NCBI GenBank assembly: GCA_963785155.1
Contig: CAWAUB010000007.1
Coordinates: 248,001 to 312,000 of the forward strand
DNA: 64,000 nucleotides
Source of the DNA: DASUSH01 sp963785155
Lineage (GTDB): Bacteria > Actinomycetota > Thermoleophilia > Solirubrobacterales > 70-9
Reading direction: 5' to 3'
This document shows, in pieces, positions 37,716-48,722 of the stretch (its first letter is position 1; each line of letters opens with the position of its first letter). The notes under the pieces are model-generated. The model was not told the DNA's origin. It did no database searches and saw only the letters and a list, made by a program, of their open reading frames with translations. A program made the position numbers and the translations under genes.

Positions 37716-38720
37716 ATGGCTCCGTCGGAGATGAAGCCCGCCTACCTGATCGCGGGATCGGATGACGCGAAGGTGAGCGCCACGCTCGCCCGCCTGCGCG
37801 AGCGCGCGCTGCGCGAGGGTGGGGAGGGTGCGCTCGAAACCTTCGGTCCCGCCGATGGCCAGGGCGCTCCGGACGCCGAGGGCCTGATCGCGGCAATTCC
37901 GGCGCTGTCGCTGATCGTCTCCCGTCGCTATCTGCTCGCCGACCGGGTCGAGCGATGGAATGCGAAGCAGGTCGAGGCAGTCGTCGAGGCGCTCGCCGCC
38001 CTGCCGCCGGAGACGACGATCGTCTTCGTAGCTCGCGAGGAGCCGCCGAAGGTGAAGGCGCCGAAGAAGCTCGCCGCGGGCGTCGAGGCCGTCGGCGGCG
38101 ATGTCCTCTCCTTCGGCGCGCTGACGGCTCGCGCCCTGCCGAAATGGATCGCCGATGAGGCGGCTCGCCGCGGATTCGAGATCGAGCCCGACGCCGCCCG
38201 CCTGCTGATCGACCGCATGGGCACCGGCACCGTTCGCCTGGAGAACGAGCTCGACCGGCTCTCGCTTTGGGCGGGGGACGGCGGTCGCGTGACGACAGAG
38301 GACCTCGAGAGCATGGTCTCCGACACCTCCGAGGCGATGGTCTGGACGCTCTCGGACGCCGTCGTGGAGCGGCGTGCGGGGACCGCCGTTCGCGTCGCCG
38401 AGCAGCTCACGGCGCAGAGCGAGAGCCTTCCCTCGATCGTCTACGCCGTTGCGAACCGGCTGCGCAATGCTCACCAGGCGGCCTCGGAGCTCGAGGCCGG
38501 GCGCCCCGCGCGGGATGTCCAATCCGGCCTCAAGATGAGCCCTTACGCGGCGAAGATGGTGGTCCGAAGCGCGCAGTCGACCTCGCCCGGCGCGCTGCGG
38601 GCGGCGACGTGCGCCCTCGCCGACCTGGAGTGGTGGTCTCGCGGCGGCGCCGAGTACGCCGATACCACGGCGCTGACCCTCGCCGTGCGTCGTGCCGCCG
38701 GATCCGGTGCGGCGCGTTAG
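37716..38720 (+). CDS. holA: DNA polymerase III delta subunit
   Basis: A 334-residue clamp-loader subunit that opens the beta clamp. The pattern fits HolA: a MKPAYLIAGSDD start, an RRYLLADRVERWNAKQ segment followed by LPPETTIVFVA, a middle region with LLIDRMGTGTVRLENELDRLSLWA, and a C-terminal helical collar domain. It follows comEC, the widespread comEC-holA-rpsT order. The stop overlaps the opposite-strand rpsT stop by 3 nt. Confidence 0.9.
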   Translation: MAPSEMKPAYLIAGSDDAKVSATLARLRERALREGGEGALETFGPADGQGAPDAEGLIAAIPALSLIVSRRYLLADRVERWNAKQVEAVVEALAALPPETTIVFVAREEPPKVKAPKKLAAGVEAVGGDVLSFGALTARALPKWIADEAARRGFEIEPDAARLLIDRMGTGTVRLENELDRLSLWAGDGGRVTTEDLESMVSDTSEAMVWTLSDAVVERRAGTAVRVAEQLTAQSESLPSIVYAVANRLRNAHQAASELEAGRPARDVQSGLKMSPYAAKMVVRSAQSTSPGALRAATCALADLEWWSRGGAEYADTTALTLAVRRAAGSGAAR

Positions 38721-38986
38721 GAAGTCTGCGTGCCGGCGCGGATGCGGGCCGCGCGCGACTTCTTGCGGGCACCGTTACGGGAGTGGATCGCGCCCCGCTG
38801 GACCGCCTTGTCGATCCGCGAGACGAGCTCGCGATGCTCGCTGTCGGCCGTGTCCGCATCGCCCGAGGCCGTCGCCTTCTCGAGGCGATGGAAATGCGTC
38901 TTGACCGCGCTGGTGAGGCGTCGGTTCTCGACCCGCTCACGCTCGGTGCGGGCGATCCGCTTCTTCTGTGAGGCAATGTTGGCCAT
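38717..38986 (-). CDS. rpsT: 30S ribosomal protein S20
   Basis: An 89-residue basic helical protein (MANIASQKKRIARTERERVENR start, HSRNGARKKSR near the end) with the standard S20 length and pattern. It binds 16S rRNA. It is convergent with holA, the two stop codons overlapping, which is the usual neighbourhood. The long upstream reading in the same frame is antisense to murJ and is not coding. Confidence 0.95.
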   Translation of the reverse strand: MANIASQKKRIARTERERVENRRLTSAVKTHFHRLEKATASGDADTADSEHRELVSRIDKAVQRGAIHSRNGARKKSRAARIRAGTQTS

Positions 38987-39029
38987 CTCGCGGCGGCGAA
39001 GGATAGCCGCCGCCCTCATCATGAAAACC

Positions 39030-39060
39030 GCCGAATCCTCCGCTTCGCGTCCGGTTCGGC
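39030..39060. repeat. 31-bp imperfect palindromic repeat, copy 2
   Basis: Same 31 bases as at 33964-33994, here ending 19 nt upstream of the murJ start codon and in the gap divergent to rpsT. Confidence 0.85.
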
Positions 39061-39079
39061 TCGATCTCATCTGCATGAG

Positions 39080-40750
39080 ATGAGCGAAGACCGCGGATCG
39101 GGCTGGTTTCCGACCGAGGATCCGGGCGAAGAGGAGATCGCGGCCTCTCGCAGCCGCGCCGGCCGCCTCGCCCGCTCGACCGCTTTCTTCTCGATCGCCA
39201 CGGCGGCGTCGCGCGTCGCCGGACTCGTTCGCGAGATCGTCGCCGCGAGCTATTTCGGGATCAAGGGCCCGATGTCCGCGTTCACGATCGCCTTCCAGCT
39301 GCCGAACCTCGTACGCAGCCTCTTCGCAGACGCGGCGATCCAGGCGGCCTTCGTCCCGGTCTTCACCGAGCACCTCGAGCGCGGCGACAAGAAGGGTGCG
39401 TTCAAGCTCGCCTCGACCCTGATCTTCATGGTCGCGCTGATCCTCGGCGCCCTGACCGCGCTCTTCATCCTGCTCGCGCCGGTCGTGATGGAGCTGTTCG
39501 CCCCCGGTTACTCGGGCGAGCTCCTCGACCTCACGGTCATGCTCTCCCAGCTGCTTTTCCCGATTCTCGTCCTGCTCGGGATGACGGGAATGGTCGTGGG
39601 CGTCCTCAACAGCTACGACCGCTTCGGCGCCTTCGCGATCTCGCCCCTCTTCTGGAACATCGCGATCATCGCCGTGCTCGTCGGCCTCGCCCCGGTCATG
39701 CCCGAGGGCGACGAGATCTACGCCTACGCGATCGGGATCCTCGTCGGCACCGTCATCCAGTTGGCGATCCCCGCCTTCGACCTGCGCAACACCCCGTTCC
39801 GCCTGCGCCCGGTCTTCGACTGGCGCTCGAAGGCCGTCCGCCGCGTCCTCCTGCTGATGCTCCCGGTGACGATCAGCCTCGGGCTGATCAACTTCAACTT
39901 CCAGATCAACAGCTTCTTCGGCACGCTGATCGCCGATCCGACGGTCGCCCAGCGTGCCCCCGCCGCGATCGACAAGGCGTTCCGGATCTACATGCTTCCG
40001 CAGGGGATCTTCTCGGTCGCGGTGGCCACGGTCGTCTTCCCGACCCTCGCCCGCTTCGCCGCTCGCGGCGAGTTCGCGAACCTGAAGCGGACGATGTCGA
40101 ACGGGATGCGCCAGATCGTCTTCCTGCTCGTCCCGGCCGCCGCCGCGATCCTCGTTCTCTCCGAGCCGATGGTCCGCCTGATCTACGAGCGCGGCGAGTT
40201 CGACGCATCGCAAAGCGAATTGGTCGCGACCGCGCTCTTCTGGTTCGCCTTCTCGCTGCCCTTCAACGGCCTCTTCCTGCTCCTCACCAGGACGTTCTTC
40301 AGTCTCCAGAGGCCCTGGCTCCCGACCGGGATCTCGCTGCTCAACCTGCTCGTCACCGGGATCGTCTCGTTCGCCCTCTACCGCGAGTACGAGGTCGCCG
40401 GGATCGTCGCCGCGACGGCGATCGCGACGGCGGCGAGCGTCGTCGCGGAGGCGATCGTGCTCCGTGGCCAGCTCGGTGGGCTCGATCTGCGCCGCTTCTT
40501 CTCTTCGCTCGGGCGGATCATCGTCGCCTCGGCCCTTCTCGCGGGCGTCTCCTATGCCGTCTGGTACGGGCTCGACGACGCGCTCGGCCGCGGCCTCGGT
40601 GGCCAGATCGCCTCGATGGGCGTGGCGCTGACGGCGGGCGCCGCCGTCTACGCTGCCGCCGTCTACGCGATGCGGGTCCCGGAGGTCGCACAGATCACTC
40701 GTTTGCTGCCCGGCCGCTCGAGCGCCGCGGGTGGGGAGGACGACGCCTGA
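39080..40750 (+). CDS. murJ: Lipid II flippase MurJ (MviN family)
   Basis: A 556-residue polytopic membrane protein. A hydrophilic N-terminus of about 30 residues precedes the MviN pattern: ASRVAGLVREIVAASYFG, FQLPNLVRSLFADAAIQAAFVPVF, QGIFSVAVATVVFPTLAR and RLIYERGEFD. Fourteen membrane helices are expected for the family. It flips lipid-linked peptidoglycan precursors across the membrane. The stop overlaps the start of the next gene by one base. Confidence 0.94.
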   Translation: MSEDRGSGWFPTEDPGEEEIAASRSRAGRLARSTAFFSIATAASRVAGLVREIVAASYFGIKGPMSAFTIAFQLPNLVRSLFADAAIQAAFVPVFTEHLERGDKKGAFKLASTLIFMVALILGALTALFILLAPVVMELFAPGYSGELLDLTVMLSQLLFPILVLLGMTGMVVGVLNSYDRFGAFAISPLFWNIAIIAVLVGLAPVMPEGDEIYAYAIGILVGTVIQLAIPAFDLRNTPFRLRPVFDWRSKAVRRVLLLMLPVTISLGLINFNFQINSFFGTLIADPTVAQRAPAAIDKAFRIYMLPQGIFSVAVATVVFPTLARFAARGEFANLKRTMSNGMRQIVFLLVPAAAAILVLSEPMVRLIYERGEFDASQSELVATALFWFAFSLPFNGLFLLLTRTFFSLQRPWLPTGISLLNLLVTGIVSFALYREYEVAGIVAATAIATAASVVAEAIVLRGQLGGLDLRRFFSSLGRIIVASALLAGVSYAVWYGLDDALGRGLGGQIASMGVALTAGAAVYAAAVYAMRVPEVAQITRLLPGRSSAAGGEDDA

Positions 40751-41799
40751 TGGAGGCCTGGGGCGGCGGCCAGTTCACCCACCGGCTCGCCAACCCGGCG
40801 GACCCGCCGCGATCCGTGAAGGGGTTCGCGACGACCGTGTTCGTCCTCCTGATCGTCCTCGCTGTCCTCTACTCGATCAGCTTCTTCATCGAGCTCGGCT
40901 ACATCGGCGTCATCGACGAGTACCTGAACGGCGACGGCAGCCTCGAGGACGTGGAGGCGATTCAGGCCGGCAGGATCGGGTTCAGCTTCCTCACCGGGGT
41001 CGTCGCGTGCGTCGTCGCCGGCTTCTTCATCGCCTGGATGTTCGGCTCCTACCGCAACCTGCAGCGGACGTCGGTCGCCGAGCTCCGCTACGACCCCGGC
41101 TGGGCGATCGGCGCCTGGTTCATCCCGATCTTCAACTGGATCCGCCCGAAGCAGATGATCGACGACGTCTGGCGGGCCGGCGAGTACGGCGCCGAAGTCC
41201 GCGACGACTCGTGGCGGCGGCGCCCGGTCAGCCCGCTGCTGCACTGGTGGTGGGCCCTTTGGGTCGGCGCGGCGATCCTGAGCTCGATCGCAGTGGTGGT
41301 CGGCTTCGACGTCGACGCAACGCTGGACGGCACGCAGGACTTCGACAAGCAGCAGACGTCCGCGACGATCGCGGCGCCGGGGATGCTCTGTCTCGTCGCC
41401 GCGGCGATCCTGGCCTGCCTCGTCGTCCGCCGGATCACGGATCGCGGCGACCGCGTTCGCGAGGCGGTGCTCGCCGCGGCCTCGGCTGCCTGGGCCCAGG
41501 CGCCCGCGGCGTCCGCGCCGCCGCCGGGGACGCCACCACCGCCGCCCGCCGCGGACCCGCCGCCGCCGACAACCGCACCCCTGACCCAGGCGCCGCCCGC
41601 CGCTCCCGTGCCACAGCCGCCGCTCCCTCCACCACCGCCCCCGCCCGGCGAACCCGTCACGGAGCTCGGCGGCGAACTGCTCGCCACCGGCTCGGGCAGC
41701 GAGGTTCGCTGCGCGCTCTGCGGCTGGGTCTTCCAGGACGCCGAGCATGGCCGCAAGCACGTCGAAACCCACCACCGCGACCGCGACGAGGACAGCTAA
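40750..41799 (+). CDS. DUF4328-like membrane protein with Pro-rich linker and C-terminal zinc-finger-like motif
   Basis: A 349-residue protein. Four hydrophobic segments (about 25-235) with FMFGSYRNLQ-type and RYDPGWAIGAWFIPIFNWIRPKQMIDDVWRA-type sequence match the DUF4328 pattern. A linker of about 70 residues, almost entirely Pro/Ala, follows. At the end, CALCGWVFQDAEHGRKHVETHH forms a C-x2-C-x12-H-type zinc-finger-like motif. The function is unknown. The start overlaps the murJ stop, suggesting cotranscription. Confidence 0.65.
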   Translation: MEAWGGGQFTHRLANPADPPRSVKGFATTVFVLLIVLAVLYSISFFIELGYIGVIDEYLNGDGSLEDVEAIQAGRIGFSFLTGVVACVVAGFFIAWMFGSYRNLQRTSVAELRYDPGWAIGAWFIPIFNWIRPKQMIDDVWRAGEYGAEVRDDSWRRRPVSPLLHWWWALWVGAAILSSIAVVVGFDVDATLDGTQDFDKQQTSATIAAPGMLCLVAAAILACLVVRRITDRGDRVREAVLAAASAAWAQAPAASAPPPGTPPPPPAADPPPPTTAPLTQAPPAAPVPQPPLPPPPPPPGEPVTELGGELLATGSGSEVRCALCGWVFQDAEHGRKHVETHHRDRDEDS

Positions 41800-41805
41800 C
41801 GAGCC

Positions 41806-42604
41806 TCAGCAGGTCTCGCGGAACGCCCTGAGGCTCAGGCGCTTGTAAATCGTCGAGAAGCCGGCGGCGACCGACGCGTCGCAGTACCTGCCCGTCCCCA
41901 CCTCGTACTCGATCCCGTAGACGGGCTTGCCGGCCGCGATGAACCGCTCGAGCACGTCGCACTCGCGGTATTGGTAGCACTGCTCGTTGACCGCGAAGTC
42001 GAAGTAGGGGACCAGCTTGGTCACCTGGCCGAGGTCGTTCTTCAGGCCGACGGCGAGCCCCCGTTCGTGGGCCGCGTTCGCGAACCAGGCGTTGTAAGCC
42101 AGCTGGTCGCGCGCCTTGAGCGGGAACCCGGTCTTGTTCTGGTATCCGTCGACGTTGTCCGGGTCGACCGCGTCGAAGCCCTTGGCGACGCACTCGTCGA
42201 AGCGCGCTTCCATGATCGGCGCCAGCTTCCCGATCCGGCGGATGTCCAGCCAGCGCTCCTCCTCGAACCCCGCGATCGGCTTGCCCAGCACGTTCTTCGG
42301 GAATTCGTCCTCGTCGGATCGGAACGGCTCGTAGCTGCCGACGCTCACGTAACAGATCGCCCGATCCCCCTGCGCGTGGATCGCGTCCACGAGGGACGCG
42401 TCGCTGTCGCCATCGACGTCGTAGACCGACGCGGGAACCGACAGGTCGACCCGACCCTGGAACTGGATCTGCCAGGGCTCGGTCGTCGGCTCGGGATCCC
42501 AACACGCCGGCTCGCACGCCACGGGCTCAGGCACCGGCGCGGCACTCGCCGCCGCAGGCAGGGCGAGCGCAACCAGCACGAGGGCAGCCGCTTTACTTGG
42601 AGAC

Positions 42605-42606
<2 letters not shown>
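41806..42606 (-). CDS. Secreted GH114-like (endo-alpha-1,4-galactosaminidase family) protein
   Basis: About 266 residues with a signal peptide (about 1-22). A TIM-barrel-like domain follows: WQIQFQGRVDL, AICYVSVGSYEP, RWLDIRRIGKLAPIMEARFDECVAKGFDAVDPDNVDGY, and a Cys-containing end. This matches the GH114/TM1410 family, thought to cut galactosaminogalactan-like polymers. The ATG at 42606 overlaps the lepA ATG on the other strand. ATG 42615 or a start further upstream is possible but would overlap lepA more. Confidence 0.75.
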
Positions 42607-44391
<1,785 letters not shown>

Positions 44392-44395
<4 letters not shown>

Positions 44396-44700
44396 GCGAG
44401 TACAGCGAACGCCAGCAGCGCAACCTGGAGCTGCGTCCGCCGGGGCTTCGAGGCCTATGCCGCGCGGGGACCAGGAGGAGCTCATTGCGGTCTTCAGCCC
44501 CGAAGCCGTGCTCATCCGTACGGGGAACATCACCTGGTGGTCGTGGTGAACCAGACGGGGCGGGGGCGCGACGGGATCGAGGTGACCGCTCGGAACGCCT
44601 TCGCGTACGAGGTGGACGACGACGGCCTGTGCATAAAGATGGGGTTCTTCCTCGAGCCCGAGGAGGCGAGGCCGCCGTGCGCGAGTCGGGGCGCCCCTGA
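44392..44700 (+). pseudogene. Decayed SnoaL/NTF2-like protein
   Basis: The start MSEYSERQQRNLEL is translationally coupled to lepA (ATGA). SnoaL-like sequence can be followed only by changing frame at least three times: RGFEAYAARG..QEELIAVFSPEAVLI, then VVVVNQTGRGRDGIEV, then FFLEPEEA and AAVRESGRP. The total is about 100 residues against the usual 130. The segment that normally carries the central helix and beta turn after SPEAV appears shortened. This is a likely true pseudogene, though indels elsewhere in the assembly leave doubt. Confidence 0.6.
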
Positions 44701-44719
44701 ATAGACTGCCGCCTCGCCA

Positions 44720-45160
44720 ATGCCAGTCTCAGACAAAGCCGTCGGCAGGGAGTGGGGCCCGGAGACCTTCACGGTCGAAGCCGACCGGATCGGCCAGTAC
44801 GCCGACGCAGTCGGTGAGACGAGCGACGTCCATCAGGATTCGGATGCCGCGAAGGCCGCGGGCTTCCGGGACGTCGTCGCCCCGCCGATGTTCGCGGTCG
44901 TCTACAGCGCCCCGGCGATGGGCCCGGCGATCCTCGATCCCGAGGTCGAGATGAACTTCGCCGCGATGGTCCACGGCAGCCAGGCCTTCGAGTGGGGCGA
45001 GCCGGTCTGCGCCGGCGACGAGATCACGACCACGGCCACCTGCAAGGAGATCTCCGAGCGGGACGGCAAGGGCTTCTACATCTTCGAGACGGTCTCGACC
45101 AACCAGGACGGCGCCGAGACCGTGCGCGCGACCTGGACCAACATCGTCAGAGGAGTGTGA
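44720..45160 (+). CDS. MaoC-like dehydratase, N-terminal half type (HadA/FAS1-like)
   Basis: A 146-residue hot-dog-fold protein with the FAS1_DH/HadA pattern (FTVEADRIGQYADAVGETSDVHQD..AAKAAGFRDVVAPPMFAVV) and lacking the catalytic Asp-His pair of the second subunit. It pairs with the next gene, 1 nt downstream, as in two-subunit 3-hydroxyacyl-ACP/CoA dehydratases. Confidence 0.82.
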   Translation: MPVSDKAVGREWGPETFTVEADRIGQYADAVGETSDVHQDSDAAKAAGFRDVVAPPMFAVVYSAPAMGPAILDPEVEMNFAAMVHGSQAFEWGEPVCAGDEITTTATCKEISERDGKGFYIFETVSTNQDGAETVRATWTNIVRGV

Positions 45161-45161
45161 G

Positions 45162-45557
45162 ATGGCGGACCTGAACCAGGGCGACGCGCTACCCGAGCTG
45201 AGGGTGACCCCCGACGACGGCCTGACCAAGCGCTACGCCGCCGCCTCCGGCGACCCGAACCCGATCCACACCGACGAGGAGTTCGCGAAGTCCGTCGGCC
45301 TGCCCGGCTGCATCCTGCACGGGCTCTGGACGATGGCGCAGGTGGCCCGGGCGCACACCGAGGCCGCCGGCGGCGACCCGCGATCCCTGAAGCGGCTCGA
45401 GGTCCAGTTCCGCGGTATGGGCTTTCCCGAGCAGGAGGTCGTCGTCACCTCCACGGTGACCGAGGCAGGCAACGGCACCGTCGTCACCGAGACCGTGGCA
45501 GAGCAGAGCGGCAACCAGATCATCCGAAACGCGAGCGCGACGCTCGCGACCGTCTAG
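45162..45557 (+). CDS. MaoC-like dehydratase, catalytic subunit type (HadB-like)
   Basis: A 131-residue hot-dog protein with the hydratase-2 motif SGDPNPIHTDEEFAKSVGLPGCILHGLWTM, in which Asp and His form the catalytic pair. It probably dehydrates 3-hydroxyacyl thioesters together with the preceding subunit. It is tightly linked to that gene, and an FHA-protein gene follows after 13 nt. Confidence 0.85.
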   Translation: MADLNQGDALPELRVTPDDGLTKRYAAASGDPNPIHTDEEFAKSVGLPGCILHGLWTMAQVARAHTEAAGGDPRSLKRLEVQFRGMGFPEQEVVVTSTVTEAGNGTVVTETVAEQSGNQIIRNASATLATV

Positions 45558-45570
45558 GCGGGGGGTACGC

Positions 45571-46510
45571 ATGAAGCTTCTGATCACCGCCGGCCCCGAC
45601 GAAGGCCAGACGATCGAGCCGAGCGGCGAGCGCTTCACGATCGGCCGCGAGGGCGTCGACCTCGAGCTCACCGACGAGGAGATCTCCCGGCAGCACTTCG
45701 AGCTTCGAACCCTTCCCGACGGTGGCCTCGAGATCGCTGACCTCGGTTCGCGCAACGGGACAATGGTGGACGGCGAGCGGATCTCCGCGCCGCGAGCGCT
45801 CGTTGGTGGCGAGGAGATCGTGGTGGGCGTGACCACGATCTCGGTCGAGGCCCCGCCTGCGCCGCCGGTCGGGGAGACCGTCGTCGCCGGTCCGAAGCCG
45901 ACGGCGGTATCAGCGCAGCCTCCGCCGCAGCCCCCAGCCGATCCCGACGTCACCGCTCCAGGTGTGGTGCCCCCGCCGGCCGAGCCCCCTCCGGCCGAGG
46001 AGCCGCCGCCGACCGTCGCCCCGCCTCCGGCCGAGGAGCTGCCGCCGACCGTGGTCCCGCCTCCGACCACCCCTGCGCCCCCGCCGCCTCCCGCGGCGGC
46101 ACCCCCGCCGCCGGCTCAGGCACCAGCCGCCGCCACCCGCGCCAGTCGCCGCAGCGCGCGCGCCGGCGCGCCCTGCAGGCCAAGCCTCGACGGGCCGCCG
46201 CGTCACCGCGCTCGTCCTCTCGATCATCTTCGTGCTCGTCGGGCTCCTCGCGCTGGTCACCATCGCCGTCGCGATCAGCGTGCCCCTGTGCGACGATCCG
46301 GGCCGGTCCGTTTTCGAGGACTGCTACGACGCCAGCAACGGCAAGCGAGTCATCGCCTCGGCCCTCCTGGCGCTCGGCGTGATCGCCTCGATCGCCTTCC
46401 TCGTGTTCTCGATCCAGTACTTCTCGAGCTCGCGGCGGCCCCGGATGGTGCTCTGGAGCGGCATCGCGACGCTCGTTCTGTTCATCGCCGGGTTCGCGAT
46501 CTTCCAGTAG
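45571..46510 (+). CDS. FHA-domain membrane protein, one frameshift in the Pro-rich linker
   Basis: The N-terminal FHA domain (1-90) shows FTIGREGVDLELTDEEISRQHFELR and DLGSRNGTMVDG, the phosphothreonine-recognition residues. A Pro-rich linker of about 90 residues follows. The frame then shifts by +1 near 46150-46190 and continues into a C-terminal membrane part with three hydrophobic segments and a Cys-pair loop (VPLCDDPGRSVFEDC). Removing one base gives 312 residues. It may sense Ser/Thr kinase signalling; no kinase gene is in the window. Confidence 0.75.
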
Positions 46511-46553
46511 CCCGGGCGTAAACGCTCCTGGGCGGACCCTAAGCTTGCGAGCC

Positions 46554-47582
46554 ATGCTCAGCGAGCGCCAGCAGCGGATCCTCGAGATCGTCGTGGGCTC
46601 CTATCTGGAGTCGGGCGCGCCCGTGGGCTCGAAGGCGATCGCCGAGCGATCCGAGGTGGAGTGGGGGCCGTCCACGGTCCGCTCCGAGCTGGCCGCGCTC
46701 GAACGCGACGGATTCCTCACCCATCCGCACACCTCCGCGGGCAGGGTGCCGACCGACTCTGGTTACCGCTTCTATGCCGACTCCATGATCACGACCGGGG
46801 AGGCCCTGCCCGCTGAGCGGGGATCCGGCCTCCAGCTCGACCGGATGCGCCGCGAGGTCGACGAGGCGATGCGGGAGACGACGGCGGCGCTCTCGCAGGT
46901 GACCGACCTGCTCGCGCTCGTCACCGCCCCGCCACCCTCCACCGCGCGAATCCACCGGGTCGAGGTCCTTCAGCTCCAGCCGCAGGTCGTGATGGTCGTG
47001 GTCATCGCCTCGAACGGCTCCGTCACGAAGCGCGTGTTCAACTTCCCCCGATCGGTCGACCACGGCCTCGTCGAGTGGGCCTCGAGCTATCTGAACGAGC
47101 GACTCGAGGGGCTGGGCCTCGGCGCCAGGATGATCGCGGGCCGGATCGCCGACCCGGAGCTGAGCGAGGCCGAGCGCAGCTTCCTCGTCCAGCTCGAGGG
47201 CGCATTCACAGCGCTCGAGACGGAGGACGACTCGACGATCTACGTGGACGGCACCGCGCGGCTGCTCTCCGAGCAGCATTCCCGCGACCTGCCTCAGGTC
47301 GACGCCCTGATGCGCGCGCTCGAGCGCCGGGCCGGTCTGCTCGAGATGATGCGCTCGGCGCTGGAGGAGCGCTCCGTCTTCCTCTGGATCGGCGGCGAGA
47401 ACCCCGAGCCCGAGCTGCGCTCGGTCAGCGTCGTCGGGGCCAACTATGGGCTGGGCTACCGGAATCTCGGCGCCGTTGGCGTCGTCGGGCCGCTGCGGAT
47501 GGACTACGCGACAGCGATCTCCTCCGTGCGCGAGGCGGCGGGCCAGCTCTCGCGCTTCTTCGAGACGGTCTACGAGGGCTAG
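46554..47582 (+). CDS. hrcA: Heat-inducible transcription repressor HrcA
   Basis: A 342-residue repressor of chaperone genes that binds CIRCE elements. The N-terminal winged helix (LSERQQRILEIVVGSYLESGAPVGSKAI; GPSTVRSELAALERDGFLTHPHTSAGRVPT) is followed by the inserted and GAF-like dimerisation domains (VVGPLRMDYATAISSVREAAGQLSRF end). ATG 46554 is chosen over TTG 46545 because it gives the usual N-terminus. No CIRCE palindrome is visible in the short upstream region. Confidence 0.95.
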   Translation: MLSERQQRILEIVVGSYLESGAPVGSKAIAERSEVEWGPSTVRSELAALERDGFLTHPHTSAGRVPTDSGYRFYADSMITTGEALPAERGSGLQLDRMRREVDEAMRETTAALSQVTDLLALVTAPPPSTARIHRVEVLQLQPQVVMVVVIASNGSVTKRVFNFPRSVDHGLVEWASSYLNERLEGLGLGARMIAGRIADPELSEAERSFLVQLEGAFTALETEDDSTIYVDGTARLLSEQHSRDLPQVDALMRALERRAGLLEMMRSALEERSVFLWIGGENPEPELRSVSVVGANYGLGYRNLGAVGVVGPLRMDYATAISSVREAAGQLSRFFETVYEG

Positions 47583-47585
47583 AGC

Positions 47586-48722
47586 ATGCCCCAGGACTAC
47601 TACGAGACTCTCGGCGTCGGCCGGGAGGCGTCGGAGACGGAGATCAAGAAGGCCTTCCGCGGGCTCGCGCGGGAGCTCCATCCCGACGTCAACAAGCACG
47701 ACCCGGAGGCCGAGGAGAAGTTCAAGCGCGCGGCCGAGGCCTACGAGGTGCTCTCCGACCCCGAGCAACGCCGGACCTACGACGCGTTCGGCCACGACGG
47801 CCTTCGCTCAGGCGGTTTCAATCCCCGCTCGGCGGGGTTCGGCAACGTCGAGGACCTCTTCGGCGCGTTCTTCGGCGGCGAGGGCGGGCTCGGCGACCTC
47901 TTCGGATTCGGCCGTTCCGGCCCCGCGGGGGGCGGCGACATCGGAACGGCCGTCGAGATCAGCCTCTCCGATGTCCTCGAGGGCGCCAGCCGGGAGGTCT
48001 CATTCGAGGCCGTGCGGACCTGCGAGACCTGCCGCGGCAACGGCGCCGAGCCCGGCACCCCGATCCGCACCTGCGAGACCTGCGGCGGCGCCGGCCAGCT
48101 GCGGCAGGTGAGCCGCACCGCGTTCGGCCAGATGGTCCGCGCCGTCGCCTGCGACGAGTGCGGCGGCGACGGCAAGGTGGCGGAGACCCCTTGCGAGGAC
48201 TGCGACGGTCGCGGCCGCACGATCGGGGAGCGCACCTTCGACGTCGAGATCCCGCCCGGGATCGAGAACGGCCAGCGGATCCGGATCACCGGCGCCGGCC
48301 ACGCCGGCGAGGCCGGGGCTCGCAGCGGCGACCTCTACGTGGAGGTGGCGGTCACCGAGGACGAGCGCTTCCACCGCGAGGGCGCCGACCTCGTCTCGCT
48401 CGTCGACATCTCCGCGACCGAGGCGATGCTCGGCACGGAGATCGAGGTGGCGACGCTCGAGGGCTCGGAGACGGTGGACGCGCCCGCCGGCACGCAGCAC
48501 GGCGAGCGGGTGAAGCTCTCGGGTCAGGGCCTGCCCGACCTGCGTTCCCGCGGCGCCGTACGCGGCGACCAGCACGTCCTCTTCAACGTCGTCGTCCCGA
48601 CGAACCTGTCCGAGGAGCAGCGCGAGATCGCGACCCGGCTCTCCGAGACGATCACCGAGGAGAACCTGAGCGCTCGCCAGCGCGACGGGATCTTCTCCCG
48701 CGTCCGCCGCGCCTTTCGTTGA
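47586..48722 (+). CDS. dnaJ: Chaperone protein DnaJ
   Basis: A type I Hsp40 co-chaperone for DnaK, 378 residues. The J domain with HPD is at 32-34, the Gly/Phe-rich region at about 76-112 and four CxxCxGxG zinc repeats at about 146-210. The substrate-binding C-terminal domains follow. It starts 3 nt after hrcA, the classic hrcA-dnaJ pair. The stop overlaps the TTG start of prmA (TTGA). Confidence 0.97.
   Translation: MPQDYYETLGVGREASETEIKKAFRGLARELHPDVNKHDPEAEEKFKRAAEAYEVLSDPEQRRTYDAFGHDGLRSGGFNPRSAGFGNVEDLFGAFFGGEGGLGDLFGFGRSGPAGGGDIGTAVEISLSDVLEGASREVSFEAVRTCETCRGNGAEPGTPIRTCETCGGAGQLRQVSRTAFGQMVRAVACDECGGDGKVAETPCEDCDGRGRTIGERTFDVEIPPGIENGQRIRITGAGHAGEAGARSGDLYVEVAVTEDERFHREGADLVSLVDISATEAMLGTEIEVATLEGSETVDAPAGTQHGERVKLSGQGLPDLRSRGAVRGDQHVLFNVVVPTNLSEEQREIATRLSETITEENLSARQRDGIFSRVRRAFR

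Noticed and set aside
38987..40213. Long minus-strand extension of the rpsT frame
   Set aside because: It is antisense to murJ; S20 has a normal start at 38986.
46500..46553. CIRCE operator upstream of hrcA
   Set aside because: No TTAGCACTC-N9-GAGTGCTAA-like inverted repeat is visible in the 43-bp gap.
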